Shown one piece after another: positions 58,494 to 64,000 of a stretch of DNA of 64,000 nt. Each line of letters starts with the position of its first letter. The first letter of the stretch is position 1. Position numbers and translations under genes: made by a program. Below the pieces are notes generated by a model. The model made no database searches. It was not told the origin of the DNA and saw only the letters and a program-made list of their open reading frames with translations. The stretch comes from G965195345 sp965277775 (GTDB taxonomy: Bacteria; Pseudomonadota; Gammaproteobacteria; CAKMZV01): the NCBI GenBank assembly GCA_965277775.1, contig OZ255843.1, positions 1,922,001 through 1,986,000 of the forward strand, written 5' to 3'.

Positions 58494-59642
58494 TTATTTT
58501 CGGTATTGTGTTAAAGCTTGATTGATATTCATACAAATGCTGTCAACATCTTCCTGACTCATATTGTTATGCATAGGAAGCCTTAGAATTTTTTTGGCAA
58601 ATGCTTCCGTTAAAGGAAGATCGTCAGGTTGATAATTCATTTGTAACCCCACTCGGGATGAATGGAGTGGCACATAACCGATATAGGCAGATATGCTTTG
58701 TTTAGACAGGGTCTTCCGAACATAATCGCATTCTGCCTCAGACCTAAAAGTCAGCCAAAAAGCATGGTAGTTTGTTTGAAAGTCATCTTGTAACTGAGGA
58801 AAATTTACATCTGAATAATTTTTGCTGCAAAAATAGTTGTAGTAACCCATAAATAGTTTTTTTCGTTGCATTAAATTTTCAAGAAAATGATCCAGTTGAG
58901 CCAATAAAAAAGCCGCTTGAAGTTCAGTCGGATAAAAACTGCCGCCAATTTCGACCCAAGAATATTTATCGATTAACCCTTTTAAAACTTCTTGTCGGTT
59001 TGTACCTCTTTCCCACATATGACACGCTCTATCAAAAAAAGAATGGTTATTGACAACCAATGCACCAGCCAATCCTGCGTGTAGATTTTTGGTTTCGTGA
59101 AATGAATAACAACTTAGATCACCATCACGGCCTATGGGTTCGTCATTTTTACGGCTTCCAAATGCTTGGGCAGCATCTTCAATCAAATAGAGTCCGTTAT
59201 CATCGCACAATTTTCTATATTTGGATGAATCAGCACAAAACCCAGCGTAGTGCACAATGACAATGGCAGCAGTATGTGGGGTGATCTTGTGTTTAACATC
59301 CTCAATGTCAATCATCATGGTATGCGGTTCAATCTCGGCAAAAACTATTTCAAAACCACAACGTGCAAACGCAGCAGCCGTTGATGAAAAAGTATAGGAT
59401 GGCAAAATTATTTGTTGTTTTACCTGCCATTTTCTTAGCAACAGAGCTGATATTTCTAAAGCAGACGTGCAACTGTCAGTTAACAGCACATTTTCAACCT
59501 CCAAAATTTCTTTGATTTTTTGTTGGCACGATTGAGTGTAGTAACCATTACCACTGAACTGGTTTCGAGCAAAAACATCGTTTATTAATTCAAGTTCTTT
59601 GCCAGTTATATAGGGCTGATTAAATTTTATGGCTTTGTTCAT
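58494..59642 (-). CDS. DegT/DnrJ/EryC1-type sugar aminotransferase (WecE-like)
   Basis: 382 residues of fold-type I PLP enzyme. The PLP lysine is Lys185 in Ser-Phe-His-Glu-Thr-Lys-Asn, a signature shared with WecE/RffA, the dTDP-4-amino-4,6-dideoxygalactose transaminase. Ser-Cys-Thr-Ser-Ala-Leu (58-62) and Glu-Asp-Ala-Ala-Gln-Ala (155-160) complete the cofactor site. It would add an amino group to C4 of a dTDP-4-keto sugar using glutamate. In this cluster the substrate may be the 2,6-dideoxy form. It is ten bases from the dehydratase gene. Confidence 0.85.
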   Translation of the reverse strand: MNKAIKFNQPYITGKELELINDVFARNQFSGNGYYTQSCQQKIKEILEVENVLLTDSCTSALEISALLLRKWQVKQQIILPSYTFSSTAAAFARCGFEIVFAEIEPHTMMIDIEDVKHKITPHTAAIVIVHYAGFCADSSKYRKLCDDNGLYLIEDAAQAFGSRKNDEPIGRDGDLSCYSFHETKNLHAGLAGALVVNNHSFFDRACHMWERGTNRQEVLKGLIDKYSWVEIGGSFYPTELQAAFLLAQLDHFLENLMQRKKLFMGYYNYFCSKNYSDVNFPQLQDDFQTNYHAFWLTFRSEAECDYVRKTLSKQSISAYIGYVPLHSSRVGLQMNYQPDDLPLTEAFAKKILRLPMHNNMSQEDVDSICMNINQALTQYRK

Positions 59643-59813
59643 TTTCTAAATCGAGGGTTTGATTATTGTCATAATTTAAATAACGGTCAACAGCATGAAT
59701 GATGTATCCATCACATACTAGTGGAATAGGTGTTCGCTTTAGTAATATTGTCTGCAGTCCTTGTGCTTAAAATCGTTTTGGCCATACAGTATTTTAGACT
59801 TAGCAGCCTTAAT

Positions 59814-60677
59814 TTAATTGATGAGTCGAAGCAGATATTGGCCATAGTTATTATTGGTATATTTTAAGGCCTCTTGTTGTAATTGATTGGTATTTATCCA
59901 GTTCTTTAACCAAGCAATTTCCTCAAGGCAAGCGATTTTATAACCTTGCTGTTTCTCTATGGTTTCAACAAACTTTGAAGCATCTAATAAACTGGAATGC
60001 GTCCCAGTATCTAACCAAGCAAACCCTCTACTTAAAATCTCAACGTGTAATTTCTTGAGATTCAAATAGTGTTCATTAATCGACGTAATCTCAAGCTCAC
60101 CACGATCAGAGGGTTGAATGTCTTGAGCGATATGAATAACATCATTATCATAAAAATACAGACCCGTTACGGCTAAATTTGATTTTGGCTTTTCGGGCTT
60201 TTCTGCCAATGAGATTGCATATCCATCTCGATCTAATTCTACCACCCCAAATCTTTCTGGGTCAATGACTTGATAGCCAAAAATAACAGCACCGTCCTTA
60301 ATTTCTCTGGCTTTTTGTAATTTTGCAGAAAAGGTATGACCCCAGAAAACATTATCGCCCAATACCAGACACACTGAATCCTGACCAATAAAAGATTTAC
60401 CCAAAATAAAAGCTTCTGCCAATCCTTTGGGTTCTGTTTGAATACAATATTCAATGCTAATCCCCCATTGTTCACCATTGCCGAGGAGGCGTTTATAATT
60501 GGCCTGATCGTCTGCTGTGGTAATGATTAAAATCTCCCTTATGTCAGCCAGCATAAGTACGGACAAGGGGTAATAAATCATGGGTTTGTCGTAAATGGGA
60601 AAAAGGTGTTTGGAGACACCCATCGTCAATGGAAACAGTCGAGATCCAGTGCCTCCTGCAAGAATAATGCCTTTCAT
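59814..60677 (-). CDS. rmlA: Glucose-1-phosphate thymidylyltransferase
   Basis: 287 residues; makes dTDP-glucose from glucose-1-phosphate and dTTP. The nucleotide loop Gly-Gly-Thr-Gly-Ser-Arg-Leu is at 8-14. Pro-Ile-Tyr-Asp-Lys-Pro-Met-Ile-Tyr-Tyr-Pro, Leu-Gly-Asp-Asn, Glu-Lys-Pro and Trp-Leu-Asp-Thr-Gly-Thr are all intact. It is the first gene of the sugar operon. RmlB, needed to form the 4-keto-6-deoxy intermediate, is not in the window and must come from elsewhere. Confidence 0.95.
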   Translation of the reverse strand: MKGIILAGGTGSRLFPLTMGVSKHLFPIYDKPMIYYPLSVLMLADIREILIITTADDQANYKRLLGNGEQWGISIEYCIQTEPKGLAEAFILGKSFIGQDSVCLVLGDNVFWGHTFSAKLQKAREIKDGAVIFGYQVIDPERFGVVELDRDGYAISLAEKPEKPKSNLAVTGLYFYDNDVIHIAQDIQPSDRGELEITSINEHYLNLKKLHVEILSRGFAWLDTGTHSSLLDASKFVETIEKQQGYKIACLEEIAWLKNWINTNQLQQEALKYTNNNYGQYLLRLIN

Positions 60678-60751
60678 CGGTTTAGAATAATAATATTAAA
60701 GTGGTGTTAAATTGGAATATCGGGATTAAATCTTTGATTTATAAGCGCGGT

Positions 60752-60781
60752 ATTATAAACTTTGTTGCTTTTGATTGTTAT
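60752..60781 (-). promoter_or_regulatory. Promoter of the rmlA-led sugar operon
   Basis: On the minus strand a perfect TATAAT (60757-60752) is followed by the GC-rich discriminator ACCGCGC. A 4-of-6 -35 match (ATAACA) lies 18 bases upstream at about 60781-60776. Transcription would start near 60745, leaving a leader of about 70 bases before rmlA. Confidence 0.6.
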
Positions 60782-60998
60782 ACAGAACCTGTTCTAGGGT
60801 CATCGATTCTGAAAAATACCAAAGTTTTGAGTTTTGCAAGATGATGAGCATAGCTTCTTTGTCGTTTATTGATCGTTCTTAGCCTGCTTAAATCGCTTAA
60901 TTAGTCAATTAATTTATCAGTCGTTGAGAAGTGGGGTTGCTTAGATTATGGCTCATATCATAAAGCTAAACTCAAATGACCAATCGTTATAATGACAT

Positions 60999-61035
60999 GA
61001 CAGACAACGAATCAAAATATTATTCGTAATCTGTC
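60999..61035 (-). terminator. Imperfect hairpin downstream of the second ArnT-like gene
   Basis: GACAGA/TCTGTC and ACGAAT/ATTCGT form two stacked six-base stems around a two-base mismatch and a nine-base AT loop. It starts 15 bases after the stop of the gene at 61051. No T run follows on the minus strand, so it may be a factor-dependent terminator, a 3'-end protector or an operator. Confidence 0.4.
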
Positions 61036-61050
61036 GTAAATTTATCGGTG

Positions 61051-62460
61051 TTAATCGCGAATCTTTTCAAGTGATTTTCCACGACAATCATATTGCTCAA
61101 ATTGAACGATATGTTTATTGTAATTAAATTTTGCCAGTTGTTTCATCGGACAAGCTAAATGCTGCAGTTTAGTATTTAACGCATGGGTATCACGAATATT
61201 TGAATCCCAAATATTACTACGGATCACGACAAATTTATTATTTTCAATGGGTGCATTAATATTGAAATGCACATAGAACTTTGTATCGGGTCTGCTTTTT
61301 AGAAAAAACCAATATTTCCCTGCACCAATAAACATATTTTCATTCGATATTTGTTGTACTGTTTGGTCAAATTTTTCTTTATATTCGTTCCGATTAAAAC
61401 CATCAAGTAAATAAATTAAAGCGATGTACTGAAGTAGGCAGTAAAAGATAAGTAAACTCAATATTAGTTTGAATTTTTTGAAAGAAAGAATCTGCGAAAC
61501 AAGGAGTAAGAAAAGAGGGGGCATTAAAAATATGGCGTAATACGGATTTGCACCTTTTATTATCATTATAAACACGATTAGCAGTATCCACCATATAAGG
61601 GCAAGACGAGCAGGCGTCTGCTTAAAAGCCTCTTTATTCATGATCGCCATAATAGTCGTCATAATTAAAATAACAAGCTCAAACGTTTTGTAGTAATAAC
61701 GACTATCTATGAAATAGATATGGAATAAATTACTACTTCCTGTGAAAAAGGCGTTACCGCCAGCTTTATACTGATCAAACATTGCTAGATAGTCTCCTAG
61801 AAAAGGGTAATGAAGGAGAATGAAGTATCCCAGACCAATCAAACCGCCAATCCCTATATGAAGCCAATATTTAAGATACATTCGATCATCAGAATTAAGC
61901 AACACGCCAGTCAAATAGACAAAACTGACTAAGCCAATCGGATGCGTTTCAAAAGCAATACTTCCAATAATACCAGCAATGAGATATTGTCTATAGCTGG
62001 CACTAAAAAAACTTAATGAGCAAAGAAAAAAAGTGAGTGATTCTGTTCGAGGATATTGACTGGATTTAAGAAATGCGATAGATACGGCTAGACATAAAAC
62101 CGTATAGAAGGCAACTTGAGCGTTGAATAATCGTTTTAAGCCAATATACCAGAACAAGATCGATATCAGGGAAAAGAAAGTTGTTAGGGATAGGTAATAA
62201 GAGTAACTTGAACCAAATATCAATGATAACCAGCCATATATGGCAGCATAAGTGAGCCCAAAAAAACGCAGGTCTGCTCCCATAGTGAAAATCCAATCAA
62301 CCACAATATTGTGGTGAGCAAATTCATGGGCACGGGAGGCTATCCATGCAGCATCGTAACAAGAATCACAGTAGTTGCCATACAAATATATGTAGCAAAT
62401 TACAATACAGATTACAGGCAAACAAACTGATAAGTCTGTAAATTTAATTTTATTAAACAT
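61051..62460 (-). CDS. ArnT/PMT-like integral-membrane glycosyltransferase (copy 2)
   Basis: 469 residues, a paralog of the protein at 54048-55445 with the same topology (about 11 spans). It has the loop Cys-Asp-Ser-Cys-Tyr-Asp-Ala-Ala-Trp, Asp-Leu-Arg-Phe-Phe-Gly-Leu-Thr-Tyr-Ala, and the same C-terminal pattern Cys-Pro-Met-Lys...Phe-Glu-Gln-Tyr-Asp-Cys-Arg. The conserved loop Asp is the likely catalytic residue. It stands upstream of the rmlA promoter as a separate unit. It may use a different acceptor, or the same lipid-linked sugar. Confidence 0.75.
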   Translation of the reverse strand: MFNKIKFTDLSVCLPVICIVICYIYLYGNYCDSCYDAAWIASRAHEFAHHNIVVDWIFTMGADLRFFGLTYAAIYGWLSLIFGSSYSYYLSLTTFFSLISILFWYIGLKRLFNAQVAFYTVLCLAVSIAFLKSSQYPRTESLTFFLCSLSFFSASYRQYLIAGIIGSIAFETHPIGLVSFVYLTGVLLNSDDRMYLKYWLHIGIGGLIGLGYFILLHYPFLGDYLAMFDQYKAGGNAFFTGSSNLFHIYFIDSRYYYKTFELVILIMTTIMAIMNKEAFKQTPARLALIWWILLIVFIMIIKGANPYYAIFLMPPLFLLLVSQILSFKKFKLILSLLIFYCLLQYIALIYLLDGFNRNEYKEKFDQTVQQISNENMFIGAGKYWFFLKSRPDTKFYVHFNINAPIENNKFVVIRSNIWDSNIRDTHALNTKLQHLACPMKQLAKFNYNKHIVQFEQYDCRGKSLEKIRD

Positions 62461-63073
62461 CTTATGAAAATTACATAAATGATAAGATTTATTCGTAGGT
62501 AGAGCTTATGGCAATGCAGCAAAGGGCGTAGGATTATATCAAACTAATATTTACCAATAGTTTTTATTGTTAGTTTTTATAACAATTCAGTGACGCATCA
62601 ATTCAACGCTTGGAATTTGTTGTACATTCTGATAACTCAAAACTCTAAAATAAATTGCTAAGAGGCTTTATTAAGTAAAGAATTTGTCAATTGACTCAGA
62701 AGAGCTAAGGGTACAGGTTGGAATTTCAGTTAAATTCAAATCATATTGATCTTTTATCGGATTTGTTTTATATAGCTGAGTCATGTCAATGAGTATCCTG
62801 TTTTAAATCAACTTATGGCCCATGTTTTTAAACAGCCAGAACAAAGATTGAAATTGAGTTATGGCTCAAGGCCTCTTTACATACTGAGGCGACTCATTGA
62901 TTTTTTGATAATTAAATGTGAGCCAGAAAGGGTAGTAACTCGGTTTTTATTGCTTACAAGCATCAATTTTTAAGCAATAAAATATTTATGCCATTGAAGT
63001 ACAATAGCGCGCCTATATAAATACGCTTGAACGTACTCATTAAAGACTCAAAAAGCTATCAGGACATTAGTCT
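62461..63073. other. 613-base non-coding region upstream of lepA
   Basis: AT-rich and without a convincing frame. It should hold divergent promoters for the transferase at 61051-62460 and for lepA. Recognisable elements are a perfect 8-base inverted repeat (62949-62956 with 62971-62978) and a lepA -10 box at 63000-63005. No tRNA or other RNA gene is seen. Confidence 0.5.
62977..63005 (+). promoter_or_regulatory. Candidate lepA promoter
   Basis: TACAAT at 63000-63005 is followed by a GC-rich AGCGCGCC discriminator like that of the rpsF promoter. The -35 region (ATAAAA at 62977-62982, 17-base spacing) is weak and overlaps the right arm of the nearby inverted repeat, so a regulator binding there could affect it. 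Confidence 0.45.
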
Positions 63074-64000
63074 GTGTTAGAACAAAAATTCATACGAAAT
63101 TTCTCCATCATTGCGCACATTGATCATGGTAAATCAACCTTGTCTGATCGAATCATTCAATATTGTGGGGCTTTAGCAGACCGTGAAATGAAGGCGCAGG
63201 TTCTTGATTCTTTGGACATTGAGCGAGAACGGGGCATCACCATCAAGGCTCAGTCGGTCTCGCTTATATTTCAATCAACCAAGGATGGCCAAGCCTATCA
63301 GCTCAATTTTATTGACACGCCCGGTCATGTTGATTTTTCTTATGAGGTCTCTCGATCTTTGGCTGCTTGTGAAGCAGCGCTGTTGATCGTTGACGCCTCA
63401 CAGGGTGTTGAAGCACAAACCATCGCCAATTGCTACGCAGCGATGGACGAGGGTCTTGAAGTATTACCCGTGCTTAATAAAATCGACTTGCCCGCTTCCA
63501 ATCCTGAGCAGGTTAAGGATGACATTGAAAATATGATTGGCATTGATACCAGTGAGATCACTGCTGTGAGCGCAAAAACGGGTGAGGGCGTGCCAGAATT
63601 ATTACAAAAAATTGTGGATTTTGTTGAGCCGCCAAAAGGGAATCTCGATTCAGCACCCAAAGCCCTCATCATCGATTCATGGTTTGATCCTTACCTTGGC
63701 GTGGTTTCACTCATTCGAGTCGTCGATGGCTGTTTTGAAGTGGGTCAAAGGATGAAAGTCTTGTCATCGGGTATGGACTATGAAATTCAACAGTTAGGCT
63801 TATTCAACCCCAAACGCCAACCTTTAAAAAAACTGTCTGCTGGCGCCGTCGGTTACTTAGTCGCAGGTGTTAAAGACATTCATGGTGTCCCAGTAGGAGA
63901 TACCCTAACCTATTTAAAAAATGCTTGTGTTGAACCGCTGAGGGGTTTTAAACAAATTCAACCTCGGGTATTTGCCGGCTTATATCCTGTTAGCACCGAA
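63074..64000 (+). CDS. lepA: Elongation factor 4 (LepA), N-terminal part
   Basis: This frame opens with GTG at 63074 and runs off the window end after 309 codons, about half of the usual 600. LepA is a ribosomal GTPase that affects initiation and back-translocation. The sequence starts Leu-Glu-Gln-Lys-Phe-Ile-Arg-Asn-Phe-Ser-Ile-Ile-Ala-His-Ile-Asp-His-Gly-Lys-Ser, the LepA-type G1. Asp-Thr-Pro-Gly-His-Val-Asp-Phe, Asn-Lys-Ile-Asp-Leu-Pro and the Gly-Tyr-Leu-Val-Ala-Gly-Val-Lys motif of domain 2 follow. In many proteobacteria lepB and rnc follow it. It is the only long plus-strand gene in the right half. Confidence 0.95.
   Translation, partial: MLEQKFIRNFSIIAHIDHGKSTLSDRIIQYCGALADREMKAQVLDSLDIERERGITIKAQSVSLIFQSTKDGQAYQLNFIDTPGHVDFSYEVSRSLAACEAALLIVDASQGVEAQTIANCYAAMDEGLEVLPVLNKIDLPASNPEQVKDDIENMIGIDTSEITAVSAKTGEGVPELLQKIVDFVEPPKGNLDSAPKALIIDSWFDPYLGVVSLIRVVDGCFEVGQRMKVLSSGMDYEIQQLGLFNPKRQPLKKLSAGAVGYLVAGVKDIHGVPVGDTLTYLKNACVEPLRGFKQIQPRVFAGLYPVSTE

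Larger units (their letters stand above)
60678..61050. other. 373-base non-coding region with the rmlA promoter
   Basis: No gene is seen. Near rmlA it carries a clear -10 element (60757-60752). Near the 3' end of the upstream transferase it carries an imperfect hairpin (60999-61035). The rest is AT-rich without recognisable features. Confidence 0.5.

Noticed and set aside
1..64000. tRNA, rRNA, insertion sequences, integrases or prophage genes
   Set aside because: None recognised anywhere on reading both strands. Accessory blocks show no flanking transposase or attachment-site duplication that I could see.

Overview
The window reads as chromosome of a moderately AT-rich, Gram-negative, non-enteric gammaproteobacterium. 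Supporting signs are the rpsF-rpsR-DUF2232-rplI-dnaB-alr gene order, the mlaFEDCB / ABC-2 pair / ibaG-murA-hisGDC order, the lptCAB transport genes, MetA-type methionine synthesis, DapD/DapE lysine-peptidoglycan synthesis and aerobic HemF. Histidine, leucine, methionine, purine and riboflavin genes argue against a strongly reduced genome. The exact family cannot be fixed from sequence alone. Almost all genes from about 1 to 62.5 kb lie on the minus strand, tightly packed with many 1-4 base stop/start overlaps.

Layout. 1-0.9 kb: a 21-codon ORF and a frameshifted lipoprotein. 1-5.4 kb: typA, tag, a secreted OB-fold-only relative of the LigE DNA ligase, and rarA. 5.4-10.9 kb: rpsF-rpsR-DUF2232-rplI-dnaB-alr-nudF-rarA, with a possible S6:S18 leader. 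11.1-14.3 kb: dnaA-dnaN-gmk. 14.5-18.1 kb: a SCO-type copper lipoprotein with six His/Asp/Glu-rich decapeptide repeats, then lipB, a small unknown gene, metA and a P-loop protein. 18.2-28.4 kb: prmC, dapE, dapD, plsY, moaC, hemF, a Nif3-like gene, hisC, hisD, hisG, murA and ibaG. 28.4-33 kb: the ABC-2 exporter and the Mla lipid-transport operon. 33-38.3 kb: leuC without leuD, a long non-coding stretch with tandem DnaA boxes and an IHF-like site, and an orphan RND permease. 38.4-41 kb: lptB, lptA, lptC, nusB, ribH. 45.8-48.9 kb: guaB and guaA. 63 kb to the end: the start of lepA on the plus strand.

Three accessory blocks are the most interesting parts. (1) 41.4-45.4 kb: two acyl carrier proteins, an SDR reductase, an acyl-activating ligase, a KAS III-like enzyme and a GNAT acetyltransferase, which looks like a small dedicated acyl-group pathway. 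(2) 49-53.9 kb: a four-gene operon with a MotA/TolQ/ExbB-like proton channel, two ExbD-like single-span proteins and a membrane-anchored protein with two formylglycine-generating-enzyme (SUMF) folds, which looks like an uncharacterised proton-driven envelope machine. (3) 54-62.5 kb: RmlA, a WecE-like aminotransferase, a one-domain NDP-hexose 2,3-dehydratase, a Gfo/Idh/MocA reductase, a polyprenyl-phosphate GT2, an SMR-type flippase-like protein and two ArnT/PMT-like transferases. Together these suggest that an amino-trideoxyhexose is built on dTDP, moved to a lipid carrier, flipped and attached to a periplasmic acceptor, in parallel to the ArnCEFT system.
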